From NCBI GenBank assembly GCA_035506135.1, contig DATJPY010000068.1, positions 1 through 29,575 on the forward strand: a stretch of 29,575 nt of DNA, written 5' to 3'. Under the pieces are notes generated by a model. It had not been told where the DNA came from and made no database searches. It saw only the letters and a list, made by a program, of their open reading frames with translations. Source of the DNA: DATJPY01 sp035506135 (GTDB taxonomy: Bacteria; Myxococcota_A; UBA9160; PR03). Positions 15,087-23,142 of this stretch are shown here, one piece after another (within the stretch, counting starts at the first letter, position 1; each line of letters begins with the position of its first letter). Made by a program: the position numbers and the translations under genes.

Positions 15087-15847
15087 GCGGCGCGACTCGC
15101 GCGGAGGTGTGCGCCGCCGCGGTTGCCGACGCCTTCCGCGGCGACGGCGAGCGGCTCGCCAGCTCGTTCGGCACCGTGCCCGCGATCGGCGCGCGCCTGG
15201 CGAAGCTCACCTTCGCGCCGGACCTGCTCCTCACCGACGGCATCGCGATGCTGCTCGCCGACGTGCAGCCGGTCTCGGGCGAGCCGAAGCCGGACCCGGT
15301 CGTCGAGGGCTGGCTCCCGTTCCGAAGCGTCTTCGACCTGCTCTGGTCGGGCCGCCGGCACGTGGTGATGGTGGCGAGCCAGATCGACCGCTTCGGCAAC
15401 CACAACTTCGCCTGCATCGGCCCGCATGCGAAGCCGAAGGCGCAGCTCCTCGGGATGCGGGGCGCGCCCGGCAACACGCTGAACCACACCACGAGCTACT
15501 GGGTGCCGAGCCACTCGCCCCGCGTCTTCGTCGAGTCGGTCGACGTGTGCTCCGGCGTCGGCTACGACCGCGCGGCCGCGCTGGGCCCGCGGACCTCGCG
15601 CTTCCACGAGATCCGCTGCGTCGTGTCGAACCTCGGCGTCTTCGACTTCGCGACCCCCGACCGGCGCATGCGGCTCCGCTCCCTGCACCCCGGCGTGTCG
15701 CTCGACGAGGTCGTCGCCGCCACCGGCTTCGAGCTCGCCGTCGCCGACGACCTCGCGGAGACGCGGCGCCCCACCGAGCTCGAGCTGCGCCTGATCCGCG
15801 AGGTGCTCGACCCCGCCGGGGCCCGCGAGCGCGAGCTCGCGACCTGA
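15083..15847 (+). CDS. ipdB: IpdB, beta subunit of the steroid ring-C-opening CoA hydrolase
   Basis: 254 residues. The ATG overlaps the ipdA stop (ATGA). Family segments include TRAEVCAAAVADAFRGDGE, LASSFGTVPAIGARLAKLTF, LLLTDGIAMLLADVQPVSG, EGWLPFRSVFDLLWSGRRHV, SQIDRFGNHNFACIGPHAKP and KAQLLGMRGAPGNTLNHTTS, typical of the CoA-transferase beta-subunit fold as used in IpdB. With IpdA it should form a heterotetramer that hydrolyses the cyclohexenone ring of COCHEA-CoA to a linear keto-diacid CoA ester. The stop shares a base with the next start (TGATG). Subunit pairing and synteny make this assignment robust. Confidence 0.94.
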   Translation: MSGATRAEVCAAAVADAFRGDGERLASSFGTVPAIGARLAKLTFAPDLLLTDGIAMLLADVQPVSGEPKPDPVVEGWLPFRSVFDLLWSGRRHVVMVASQIDRFGNHNFACIGPHAKPKAQLLGMRGAPGNTLNHTTSYWVPSHSPRVFVESVDVCSGVGYDRAAALGPRTSRFHEIRCVVSNLGVFDFATPDRRMRLRSLHPGVSLDEVVAATGFELAVADDLAETRRPTELELRLIREVLDPAGARERELAT

Positions 15848-16902
15848 TGCACCCCGCGCTCCATACGCCGATCTGCGACAAGCTCGGGATGGCGTACCCG
15901 ATCGTCCAGACCGGCATGGGCTGGGTGGCGACGCCGGAGCTCGTCGCCGCCGTCTGCAACGCGGGCGCCTTCGGCTTCCTCGCCGCGGCGACGATCCCGC
16001 CCGCGCAGGTCGCCGGCGCGATCGAGCGGGTGCGGGAGCGGACCGATCGCCCCTTCGGCGTGAACTTCCTGATGGACGCGCCGGGCGCCGACGTGATCGT
16101 CGACGCGGTCGTGCGCCACGGGGTGCGCGCCGCCGGCTACAACCGCGCGCCCGACGCGGCGCTGATCGCGCGGCTGAAGGAGGCGGGTGTCGTGTGCGTC
16201 CCGACCTGCGGCGCGGCGAAGCACGCCGAGAAGGCCGAGAAGCTCGGCGCGGACGTGATCGTGGTGCAGGGCGCGGAGGGCGGCGGGCACACCGGCTCGG
16301 TGCCGACCTCGCTCCTGGTGTCGCAGGTGGCCGATCGCGTGGGCGTGCCGGTGGTCGCCGCCGGCGGCTTCCGCGACGGACGCGGGCTGGTCGCGGCGCT
16401 CGCGTTCGGAGCCGCGGGCATCGCGATGGGAACCCGCTTCCTGCTGACCGCGGAGAGCCCCGTGCCGGACGCCACCCGGCGGCGCTACCTCGACGCCGGC
16501 GTGGACGACGTGCTCGTGACCCGGCAGGTCGACGGGCTCCCGCAGCGCGTGGTCGCGAACGAGCTGGTGCGGACGCTCGAGCGGACCGGTCGGGCGGGAG
16601 GGCTCTGGCTCGCACTCCAGAGCGCCCTGGCGTTCCGACGCGAGACCGGCGCGTCGCTGCGCGAGATCCTGGCCGCTGGATTCGCGATGCGCCGCCACGA
16701 GCGGCTGACGCGCGCGCAGATGCTGATGGCGGCGAACGCGCCGATCCTGGCGAGGAAGGCGATGCGCGACGGCGACCCGGTGCACGGCTATCTCCCGGGT
16801 GGAAGCGTCTCCGGCGTGATCGACGACGTGCCGCGCTGCGCCGAGCTGATCGATCGCATCATCCGTGAGGCCGAGCAGACGCTCGCCGCGCTCGCGAAGT
16901 AG
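15847..16902 (+). CDS. ipdC: IpdC, nitronate-monooxygenase-like flavoprotein of steroid C/D-ring catabolism
   Basis: 351 residues (IpdC is about 355). It has the FMN-binding TIM-barrel of the NMO/2-nitropropane dioxygenase family: PIVQTGMGWVATPELVAAVC, NAGAFGFLAAATIPPAQVAG, PFGVNFLMDAP, the phosphate-binding GAEGGGHTGSVP and VVAAGGFRDGRGLVAALAFG followed by AAGIAMGTRFLLTAES. In mycobacteria IpdC is required in HIP-CoA degradation just before EchA20 and acts as a flavin-dependent oxidoreductase setting up the unsaturated intermediate. Here it lies between ipdB and echA20 with a 1-bp overlap and an 8-bp gap, matching the pathway grouping. A generic NMO would be the alternative if the operon context were ignored. 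Confidence 0.92.
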   Translation: MHPALHTPICDKLGMAYPIVQTGMGWVATPELVAAVCNAGAFGFLAAATIPPAQVAGAIERVRERTDRPFGVNFLMDAPGADVIVDAVVRHGVRAAGYNRAPDAALIARLKEAGVVCVPTCGAAKHAEKAEKLGADVIVVQGAEGGGHTGSVPTSLLVSQVADRVGVPVVAAGGFRDGRGLVAALAFGAAGIAMGTRFLLTAESPVPDATRRRYLDAGVDDVLVTRQVDGLPQRVVANELVRTLERTGRAGGLWLALQSALAFRRETGASLREILAAGFAMRRHERLTRAQMLMAANAPILARKAMRDGDPVHGYLPGGSVSGVIDDVPRCAELIDRIIREAEQTLAALAK

Positions 16903-16910
16903 GAGGCCTG

Positions 16911-17678
16911 ATGTCGGTCGACGTGCGGATCTCCGACGGGATCGCGGAGGTCCTCCTGAATCACCCGCCGGTGAACGCGCTCGACGCGCGGGGGTGGGCG
17001 CGGCTGGCCGAGCTGATGGCCGGGCTCGGGCGCGACCCCGCTGCCCGGGTCGTCGTGATCGCCGCGGAGGGACGAGGGTTCTGCGCGGGCGTCGACATCA
17101 AGGAGCTGGCCAGCGATGCGACGAAGATCGTCGCGGTGAACCGCGGCTGCTACGACGCGTTCGCGGCGATCTACGACTGCCCGGTGCCGGTCGTCGCCGC
17201 GGTCCACGGCTTCTGCCTGGGCGGCGGCATCGGGATTGCGGGTGCCTCGGACGTGGTGATCGCCGCGGAGGACGCGAGCTTCGGTCTGCCCGAGATCGAC
17301 CGCGGCGCGCTCGGCGCCGCTACGCACCTGCTGCGCCTGTTCGGCATGCAGAAGACGCGGCGCATGCTCTACACGGGCGAGCCGATCTCCGCCGCCGAGG
17401 CCTACCGGCTCGGGGCGCTGGACTCGGTCGTGCCCCGCGATCGCCTGCGCGCGGCCGCGCGCGAGCTGGCCGCGAAGATCGCCGCCAAGAGCCCGCGCGC
17501 GGTGCGTCTGGCCAAGTGGTCGCTGAACGGGATCGAGCTGCTCGACGTGAAGAAGAGCTACCGATTCGAGCAGGGCTTCACGCTCGAGCTCTACAGCTCG
17601 CCCGACTCGCAGGAGGCGCGCGACGCCTTCGTCGAGAAGCGCGGCGCGCGGTTCGGGGACGAGCCCGAGGGACGCTGA
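16911..17678 (+). CDS. echA20: EchA20-like crotonase, ring-D hydrolase of steroid catabolism
   Basis: 255 residues; AGGAGG lies 4 nt before the ATG. Crotonase features: the oxyanion-hole pieces GRGFCAGVDIKEL and HGFCLGGGIGIAGASDVVIA, then SFGLPEIDRGALGAATHLLR. The NHPPVNALDARGW start and C-terminal KSYRFEQGFTLELYSSPDSQ with EARDAFVEKRGARF are also typical. In Mycobacterium, EchA20 hydrolytically opens ring D of HIEC-CoA to give COCHEA-CoA, the substrate of IpdAB. Being the last gene of an ipdA-ipdB-ipdC operon strongly favours this role over ordinary enoyl-CoA hydration. A hairpin lies immediately after the stop. Confidence 0.92.
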   Translation: MSVDVRISDGIAEVLLNHPPVNALDARGWARLAELMAGLGRDPAARVVVIAAEGRGFCAGVDIKELASDATKIVAVNRGCYDAFAAIYDCPVPVVAAVHGFCLGGGIGIAGASDVVIAAEDASFGLPEIDRGALGAATHLLRLFGMQKTRRMLYTGEPISAAEAYRLGALDSVVPRDRLRAAARELAAKIAAKSPRAVRLAKWSLNGIELLDVKKSYRFEQGFTLELYSSPDSQEARDAFVEKRGARFGDEPEGR

Positions 17679-17681
17679 GCG

Positions 17682-17714
17682 GCGAGCGGGCGCACCGGAA
17701 GTGCACGCGCTCGC
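17682..17714. terminator. Hairpin between convergent genes, probable bidirectional terminator
   Basis: The 45-bp gap between the echA20 stop and the stop of the convergent repeat-protein gene holds GCGAGCG (17682-17688) and its exact complement CGCTCGC (17708-17714). An inner GCAC/GTGC stem (17692-17695 and 17701-17704) closes the 5-nt loop CGGAA. The stem is interrupted by a 3x3 internal loop. No T-run follows on either side, so an intrinsic terminator without U-tract is the best reading. Confidence 0.5.
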
Positions 17715-17723
17715 AGTCGATGG

Positions 17724-18494
17724 CTACTGGCCCGTCACGCCCTGGATCGGAGGGGTCGCCGGCGCGGGGGCCGGAGCCGGGACCACGGCCGGAGCCGGCG
17801 TCGGGCCCGGTGCGGGCTCGAACGTCCGCGTGTCGACGACGGACGAGGTCTTCCCGTCCGGATGCGTCACCGTGGTGTCGCGCGTGAAGGTGTCTGTCGA
17901 GGGGTTGAAGCTGCCCGTCGAGTCGCGCGTGGTCACGCCGCCGTTCGGGCCCGTGATCGTGGTGTCCTTGGTGTAGCCGTTGGCGTTGCGGTCGAAGTCG
18001 GTCACCGAGGTCGTGGTCTTGCCGTTCGGGCCGGTCGTGACCGCGGTGCGGTCAAAGCCTTCGGCGGTCTTCTGCACCGTCACGTCCTGGGTCGAGACCT
18101 TGCCGTTCGGGCCGGTGGTCGTGGTGTCCTTGGTGTAGCCGTTGGCGTTGCGGTCGAGGTCGGTCACCGAGGTCGTCGTCTTGCCGTTGGGGCCGGTCAC
18201 CGTCTTGTCGCGGACGTAGCCATCCGCCGTCTTGGAGCCCGTCACCTGGGTGCTCCAGGTCTTGCCCTGCGGGTTGGTCGTCGAGGTGTCACGGGACCAG
18301 GTGCCGTTCCCGTGCTGGAAGGTGCTGTCGCGGGTCCAGGTACGCGATTGGCCGTTCTGGCCGGTGCGGGTCACGGTGCGCTGCTCGGTGCCGTTCGGCG
18401 GGACGTGCCGGCGGCGCGCGTGCGCCGGGACGGCGAGCAGGGCGACCATCGCGAGGGCGGCGAGCGAGGTGTAGACGGTTCGCGAGCGACGCAT
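17724..18494 (-). CDS. Secreted Thr/Gly-rich tandem-repeat protein of unknown function
   Basis: 256 residues from an ATG with GGGAGGT upstream, which rules out the longer open frame. An N-terminal Sec signal (RRSRTVYTSLAALAMVALLA, cleavage near AHA-R at 26-27) leads into a Thr/Asn/Gly/Asp-rich body. The body holds units of about 27 residues that begin TGPNGK and end GYTKDTT or GFDRTAV, with two nearly identical copies carrying SVTDLDRNANGYTKDTT and SVTDFDRNANGYTKDTT. A degenerate TWSRDTS/DGYVRDK type unit precedes them. The C-terminus is a Pro/Ala-rich tail (PAPGPTPAPAVVPAPAPAPA). There are no cysteines and no catalytic motif. The pattern suggests a repetitive beta-strand surface or secreted protein. 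It has no functional link to the neighbouring steroid genes. Confidence 0.78.
   Translation of the reverse strand: MRRSRTVYTSLAALAMVALLAVPAHARRRHVPPNGTEQRTVTRTGQNGQSRTWTRDSTFQHGNGTWSRDTSTTNPQGKTWSTQVTGSKTADGYVRDKTVTGPNGKTTTSVTDLDRNANGYTKDTTTTGPNGKVSTQDVTVQKTAEGFDRTAVTTGPNGKTTTSVTDFDRNANGYTKDTTITGPNGGVTTRDSTGSFNPSTDTFTRDTTVTHPDGKTSSVVDTRTFEPAPGPTPAPAVVPAPAPAPATPPIQGVTGQ
17961..18036 (-). repeat. Intragenic repeat copy 1
   Basis: A 76-bp segment within the secreted repeat protein matches the segment at 18123-18198 with three mismatches, offset 162 bp (54 codons, two 27-residue units). It encodes the SVTDFDRNANGYTKD copy. The low divergence implies recent duplication or gene conversion. Confidence 0.85.
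18123..18198 (-). repeat. Intragenic repeat copy 2
   Basis: Partner of the segment at 17961-18036, encoding the SVTDLDRNANGYTKD copy. The two are separated by one diverged unit (GKVSTQDVTVQKTAEGFDRT), so the array alternates A-B-A. Confidence 0.85.
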
Positions 18495-18661
18495 GGGACC
18501 TCCCAACTTTCCAGGATGCTCTGGACACCCCTTCAACCCGGTCCTTCTCGGCGAGTTGCGGCCCGCAGGGAGAGACCTCTCTGCGGCCGGCAACCGCCTC
18601 GCAGCGGCACAGGGTAGGCTCCGCGCCGCGGCTCGCGCGAAGAGAAGGTGGAGGTACTGTC

Positions 18662-19735
18662 ATGAGTGGAAGATCCCTGCGATGGGCCGGTGCGGTGGCG
18701 GTCCTGCTGGTGGCGGCGGCCGTCGCGCTCCGGATGCCATCGGTCCAGGATCGGATGGTCCGGATGGCCGCGGCGCGGGCGCTCGGGAGCCGACCCGACG
18801 CGCTCTTCCGAGACGACGCGCTCCGCATCCTCATCTGTGGCAGCGGCTCACCGCCGCCCGACGCGAGCCGCGCGAAGGCCTGCGTCGCGGTCTTCGCCGG
18901 CGGCCACTTCTGGGTCGTCGATACCGGACCCGGCTCCTGGAACCGGCTCGGTCTGCTGCGCATCGATGGGAGCCGCCTCGCCGGGGTCCTGCTCACGCAC
19001 TTCCACTCCGACCACATCGGCGACCTCGGCGAGCTCAACATGAACACCTGGGTGCTGGGCCGCAGCGATCCGCTGCGCGTGTTCGGCCCGCCCGGCGTCG
19101 AGCAGGTCGTCGCCGGCTTCTCCGAGGCGTACGCCCTGGACTCGCAGTACCGGATCGCGCACCACGGCGCCGACTTCCTGCCCCCCGCCGCCGCCCGGAT
19201 GGAGGCACACGTCATCCCCATCCCGTCCGGCCCCACCCTCGCGGTCCAAGAGGGTGGGCTCGAGATCCGCGCCTTCGCCGTGAACCACGCGCCCGTCCGG
19301 CCGGCCTATGGGTACCGATTCGACTATCGGGGCCGCTCGGCGGTGGTGAGCGGCGACACGGCGAAGGACGCCGCCGTGGTCGTGGCCGCGAAGGGGGCCG
19401 ACGTCCTGGTCCACGAGGCGCTCGCACCGAACCTCGTCGCGATGATCGGCGAGGTCGCCGCCGAGATGGGCCGGAGCCGGGTGGCGAAGGTGATGCACGA
19501 CATCCCCTCCTACCACACGACGCCCGTCGAGGCGGCCGAGGTGGCGAACGAGGCGGGCGTGAAGCTGCTGGTGCTGTCGCACCTGACGCCGGCGCCGCCG
19601 ATGCGTGTCGTCGAGCCCGCGTTCACGCGCGGTGTCGACGCGGTCCGGCCGAGCGGCTGGCGGCTCGCCGAGGACGGCCTGCTGGTGGAGCTGCCGGTCG
19701 ACTCGAGCGCCATCGACGTCAGCGTGCTCCATTGA
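18662..19735 (+). CDS. Membrane-anchored metallo-beta-lactamase-fold hydrolase (RNase Z/arylsulfatase-like)
   Basis: 357 residues; GGAGGT lies before the ATG. One N-terminal hydrophobic helix (WAGAVAVLLVAAAVAL) would anchor the protein with its catalytic domain outside the cytoplasm. The dinuclear metal site is complete: H113xHxDH in LLTHFHSDHIGDLGELN, Asp in VVSGDT, His in VLVHEAL and His in LVLSHLTP. The order HxHxDH, SGDT, VHEA, SHLT is that of the RNase Z-like branch, but an exported, anchored form is unlikely to process tRNA; relatives are often annotated as arylsulfatase-like or generic MBL hydrolases. It is divergent from the secreted repeat protein and followed after 45 bp by the hydrolase operon. 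The substrate is unknown. Confidence 0.9.
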   Translation: MSGRSLRWAGAVAVLLVAAAVALRMPSVQDRMVRMAAARALGSRPDALFRDDALRILICGSGSPPPDASRAKACVAVFAGGHFWVVDTGPGSWNRLGLLRIDGSRLAGVLLTHFHSDHIGDLGELNMNTWVLGRSDPLRVFGPPGVEQVVAGFSEAYALDSQYRIAHHGADFLPPAAARMEAHVIPIPSGPTLAVQEGGLEIRAFAVNHAPVRPAYGYRFDYRGRSAVVSGDTAKDAAVVVAAKGADVLVHEALAPNLVAMIGEVAAEMGRSRVAKVMHDIPSYHTTPVEAAEVANEAGVKLLVLSHLTPAPPMRVVEPAFTRGVDAVRPSGWRLAEDGLLVELPVDSSAIDVSVLH

Positions 19736-19780
19736 CGAATCGGCTCAGGGCGCCTGCCGGGACGCCCGGCATCGCGTAGC

Positions 19781-20548
19781 ATGCGCGCGGTGGATCACGT
19801 CCGCTCGTTCGACGGCACGCCGATCGCCTTCGCAGTCGAGGGCCAGGGCCCGGCGGTGCTGCTGCTGCACGGCTTCGCGGCGGACCACCGCGCCAACTGG
19901 GTCGCGCCCGGCGTGGTCGCCGCGCTCGTAGCCGCCGGCCGTCGCGTGATCGCGACCGATGCGCGCGGGCACGGCGCCTCGGGGAAGCCCCACGAGCCGG
20001 CCGCCTACGAGGGCGGCGCCATGCTGCGCGACGCGCGCGCCGTGCTCGACCACCTCGGGGTCGGCGACGTCGACGTGGTCGGGTACTCGATGGGCGCGAT
20101 GGTCGCGGTGCGGCTCGCGCCCGATGAGCCCCGCATGCGCGCGCTGGTGCTCGGGGGCATCGGCGGCGATGCGACCCCGCGCCGCGGGGCGGGCACGCGC
20201 CGCCCGCTCGCCGACGCGCTGCTCACCGAGGATCCGGCGGCGATCCGCGATCCCACGGCGAAGGCGTTCCGCCGCTTCGCCGAGCGCACGAAGGCCGATC
20301 GCCAGGCGCTCGCGGCCCTCGAGCGCTCCGCCGCGCTCCGAGGCCCGGTCCTCTTCGATGCCGTCAAGGTCCCGACGCTCGTGCTCGTGGGCGAGGCCGA
20401 CGCGCTCGTCGGCCCGCCCGAGGATCTGGTCGCGCGCCTGCCCGACGCGTGGCTCGAACGGGTGCCGGGCGATCACCTCTCGGCCGTCGCGCATCCGGGC
20501 TTCGCGCGCGCGATCGTCCGCTTCCTCGAGGAGAAGAGTCCTTCATGA
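19781..20548 (+). CDS. Alpha/beta-fold hydrolase
   Basis: 255 residues. The strand-turn motifs are clear: VLLLHGFAADHRANW (oxyanion HG), VIATDARGHGASGKP, nucleophile Ser103 in VVGYSMGAMVAV, acid Asp207 in VLVGEADALVG and base His232 in VPGDHLSAVAHPG. There is no signal peptide, so it is cytoplasmic. It could be an esterase, thioesterase or C-C hydrolase; nothing in the sequence selects one. The ATG has no good Shine-Dalgarno. The stop overlaps the ATG of the next gene (ATGA), so it is cotranslated with the solute-binding lipoprotein, an unusual pairing. Confidence 0.9.
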   Translation: MRAVDHVRSFDGTPIAFAVEGQGPAVLLLHGFAADHRANWVAPGVVAALVAAGRRVIATDARGHGASGKPHEPAAYEGGAMLRDARAVLDHLGVGDVDVVGYSMGAMVAVRLAPDEPRMRALVLGGIGGDATPRRGAGTRRPLADALLTEDPAAIRDPTAKAFRRFAERTKADRQALAALERSAALRGPVLFDAVKVPTLVLVGEADALVGPPEDLVARLPDAWLERVPGDHLSAVAHPGFARAIVRFLEEKSPS

Positions 20549-21372
20549 CGCGTGTCACCCGTCTCGTCGCGCTCGGACTGCTCGCCGTCGGACTCGGCGC
20601 CTGCCAGCCCGCTCCCGTCCGCCCCGCCGCTGCGAGCGGCCCCGGCCGCATCGACCGCATCCTCGCGAGCGGCGAGCTGCGCGCCGGCCTCTCGGCCTCC
20701 CAGCCGCCCTTCAACATGAAGAACAAGAGCGGCGAGATCGTCGGCCTGGACGTCGACATCGTGCGCGCGCTGGCCCAGGCGATGGGCGTGAAGCTGAGGC
20801 TCGTCGAGAAGCCCTTTGCAGATCTCCTTCCGGCGCTCGAGAAGGGCGACGTCGACCTGGTGATCTCGGGGCTCACGATCACGCCCGAGCGCAACGCCAA
20901 GGTCGCCTTCGCGGGCCCCTACTTCATCTCCGGCAAGGCGGTGCTGAGCCGGTCGCAGGCGATCTCCGACGCGGCGGACGTGGCGGCCCTGAACGTGCCC
21001 GGCCGCACCTACGTTGCGCTGGCCGGCTCGACCAGCGAGGCCTTCGTGCGCGAGAACCTGCCTCGCGCCAAGGTCGTCCCGGCGCCGGACTACGACGCCG
21101 GCGTCCGCATGGTGATCGACGGCAAGGCCGACGGCATGGTCGCCGATCTCCTGATCTGCATGCTGTCGGTCTGGCGAAACCCGAACGCCGCGCTCTCGAC
21201 GTCGAAGGTGCCGCTCACGGCCGAGCCGCTCGGCATCGCGCTGCCCGCCGACGATCCGCTCTTCGTGAACCTCGTGCAGAACTACCTGACCACCCTCGAG
21301 TACACCGGTCTGCTCGCGCAGTTCAAGACGCGCTGGCTCGCGGAGGGCGCCTGGGTCTCCGAGCTTCCCTGA
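20545..21372 (+). CDS. Solute-binding lipoprotein, SBP_bac_3 (amino-acid ABC transporter type), without permease
   Basis: 275 residues. The lipoprotein signal ends in GLGAC, with Cys20 lipidated. The type 3 solute-binding fold is indicated by RIDRILASGELRAGLSASQP, SGEIVGLDVDIVRALAQAMG, the FADLLPALEKGDVDLVISGL and TITPERNAKVAFAGPY motifs, GSTSEAFVRENLP and ADGMVADL. The start ATG overlaps the stop of the hydrolase, and GAGGAG lies upstream within that gene. No ABC permease or ATPase is adjacent, so it is either served by a distant transporter or acts as a periplasmic sensor or scavenger. Ligands of this family are usually polar amino acids or small organic ions. Confidence 0.88.
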   Translation: MTRVTRLVALGLLAVGLGACQPAPVRPAAASGPGRIDRILASGELRAGLSASQPPFNMKNKSGEIVGLDVDIVRALAQAMGVKLRLVEKPFADLLPALEKGDVDLVISGLTITPERNAKVAFAGPYFISGKAVLSRSQAISDAADVAALNVPGRTYVALAGSTSEAFVRENLPRAKVVPAPDYDAGVRMVIDGKADGMVADLLICMLSVWRNPNAALSTSKVPLTAEPLGIALPADDPLFVNLVQNYLTTLEYTGLLAQFKTRWLAEGAWVSELP

Positions 21373-22823
21373 GCGCCCGGTCGGCGACGCTCCGGCGCGC
21401 GCTCCTCGGCTCCGTCACCGCGGCGCCGCTGCTCGCCTCGATGCTGGCGTGCGCCGGCAGTGGCAGCTCCGAGGAGGGCGGCGGCAAGGTCACCGTCCTG
21501 ATGACGGAGGAGGACGAGGCGCGCGCCGGCAAGCAGGGCGCGGCCGCGGTCGCGGCGCAGATGGGCCTGCTCGGCGACGCGGCGCTCGACGACTACGTCG
21601 GCGGCATCGGCCGGAAGCTCCTGCGCGGCCTCCCGTACCGCGGCTTCGACTACCAGTTCCGCGTCGTCGACCAGGTCGAGCCGAACGCCTTCGCGCTGCC
21701 GGGCGGCTACATCTTCGTCTCGCGCGGCCTCCTGCTGCTCGCGAACGACGAGGACGAGCTGGCGTGCGTGATCGGTCACGAGATCACCCACGTCGCGCGA
21801 CACCACGCGGCGGCGCAGCAGGGACAGGGGCCGGTGATCTCGCCGTGGGGCGCGGCGCGCAACGCCGCCTACGACCGCGACATGGAGCGCACGGCGGACC
21901 AGGGCGGGCAGATCCTGTGCGCGGCGGCGGGCTACGACCCGAACGCGCTCGCGACGTTCCTGGTGACGCTGCTCCAGTCCGAGCGGCTGCGAGCGGGGAC
22001 CTCGCGTACGCCGGGCTTCTTCGACTCGCATCCCGGCTCGCAGCAGCGCGCGGCGGAGGCCTCGATGCGAGCCACCGAGCTGCGCTGGAAGCGCGATCCG
22101 GAGCTGGGCGACACGCGCGCCGCGCTGCTGCACCGGCTCGAGGGCCTCGCGGTGGGTCAGCGCCCGGAGACCGGCATCTTCGAGGGGAGCCGCTTCCTGC
22201 ATCCCGCGCTCGGCTTCCAGATCCGCTTTCCATCCGGCTGGATCACCAACAACACCAACCTCGCGGTCGGCGCGATCTCTCCGCAGCGCGACGGGGTCGT
22301 GTACCTGACGGGCGACCCGCCGACGGTGACGGGCCAGGAGGCGGCCGACGCGTGGCTCGCAAAGGCCAAGCAGGAGAAGCAGCGCGTCGAGGTGAAGGAG
22401 TCGGTTCCGGTCAAGGTGGGGCACATGGACGCCTGGCGGCTGCGCGTCGTCCAGAGCGGCGCCGGCGGGTCGATCACCTCCTACCTGACCTTCATCCCCT
22501 TCGGTCCGAGCACCTTCCGCGTCACGGGCGCCGCGCCGACGATGCGCGCGGACGACACGCTCGGAACGACGCTGAGCACGGCGCGCAGCTTCGCGCCGCT
22601 CTCCGACGACGATCGCCGCGGGATCCGATCGACCCGCCTGCACGTCGTCACGGCGCGGGCCGGCGAGGACGTGGCCGCCCTCGGCCAGCGGACCGGCAAC
22701 GCCTGGGATGCCACCACGACGGCCGTCTACAACGGGATCTTCTCCGACCACCGCTTCGCGGGCGGCGAGCTGGTGAAGATTGCGCTGGCCACGCCCTACG
22801 CGCCGGGAGCGGGGGCGCGCTGA
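21369..22823 (+). CDS. M48-family zinc metalloprotease lipoprotein, probable CTG start
   Basis: About 484 residues if translation begins at CTG 21369, which overlaps the stop of the preceding gene (CTGA). The first in-frame ATG (21441) falls inside the signal peptide, just before Cys28 of LLASMLAC, and would delete the export signal; no in-frame ATG, GTG or TTG lies close upstream. The protease domain has HEITH at 137-141 (GHEITHVARHH) and the third zinc ligand Glu173 in MERTADQGG, preceded by NAFALPGGYIFVSRGLLLLA. This is the BepA/YfgC-like arrangement of periplasmic M48 enzymes involved in outer-membrane protein quality control. The C-terminal part (FQIRFPSGWITNNTN and DVAALGQRTGNAWDATTTAV) resembles the accessory domain of bacterial M48 lipoproteins. 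Confidence 0.85.
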   Translation: MSARSATLRRALLGSVTAAPLLASMLACAGSGSSEEGGGKVTVLMTEEDEARAGKQGAAAVAAQMGLLGDAALDDYVGGIGRKLLRGLPYRGFDYQFRVVDQVEPNAFALPGGYIFVSRGLLLLANDEDELACVIGHEITHVARHHAAAQQGQGPVISPWGAARNAAYDRDMERTADQGGQILCAAAGYDPNALATFLVTLLQSERLRAGTSRTPGFFDSHPGSQQRAAEASMRATELRWKRDPELGDTRAALLHRLEGLAVGQRPETGIFEGSRFLHPALGFQIRFPSGWITNNTNLAVGAISPQRDGVVYLTGDPPTVTGQEAADAWLAKAKQEKQRVEVKESVPVKVGHMDAWRLRVVQSGAGGSITSYLTFIPFGPSTFRVTGAAPTMRADDTLGTTLSTARSFAPLSDDDRRGIRSTRLHVVTARAGEDVAALGQRTGNAWDATTTAVYNGIFSDHRFAGGELVKIALATPYAPGAGAR

Positions 22824-22832
22824 ATCTGCGGG

Positions 22833-23057
22833 TCAGCGTCCGCGGCGGACGTAGAAGAAGATCGCCAGCGCGACCAGCACCACGGCCGCCGCGATGAAGC
22901 GCGGGATCAGCACGGTGGGGTCCCGTCCGGGCGTCACGTAGGCGACGACCCACGAGCCGGCGAAGACCAGTGCCAGGACCAGCAGGGCGGCGATCACCAG
23001 GGTCCCGGACTCGGGAGGGTCGGGAGGCGGGCTCGGGGGCGGCGGGCTCTCGGGCAT
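22833..23057 (-). CDS. Small two-helix membrane protein with proline-rich N-terminus
   Basis: 74 residues. A Pro/Ser-rich leader (PESPPPPSPPPDPPESG) is followed by two hydrophobic helices, LVIAALLVLALVFAGSWVVA and FIAAAVVLVALAIFFYVRR, ending in basic residues. The hydrophobic alternation and clean topology argue that it is real despite a weak Shine-Dalgarno. It is convergent with the M48 gene (9-bp gap) and divergent from the FadE31-like operon, sharing an 85-bp upstream region with it. No family is recognised. Confidence 0.65.
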   Translation of the reverse strand: MPESPPPPSPPPDPPESGTLVIAALLVLALVFAGSWVVAYVTPGRDPTVLIPRFIAAAVVLVALAIFFYVRRGR

Positions 23058-23103
23058 GGGGAAGACGGTGGCTCGGGCGGCGGCGCGATGTCAAACCGCA
23101 CGC

Positions 23104-23128
23104 TTTACGAGACGCGCCGTATCGTTTA
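23104..23128. promoter_or_regulatory. Operator-like inverted repeat upstream of the FadE31-like operon
   Basis: ACGAGACG-CGC-CGTATCGT (23107-23125) is an inverted repeat with seven of eight half-site positions paired, flanked by TTT and TTA. On the opposite strand it reads AACGATACG followed by TCTCG, the same words as in the ipdA promoter, with 4 extra bases between them. It ends 17 bp before the ATG. TTTACG (23104-23109) could be a -35, but no good -10 follows, so the promoter itself is uncertain. Confidence 0.55.
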
Positions 23129-23142
23129 CCTTCGGGCCCGCG

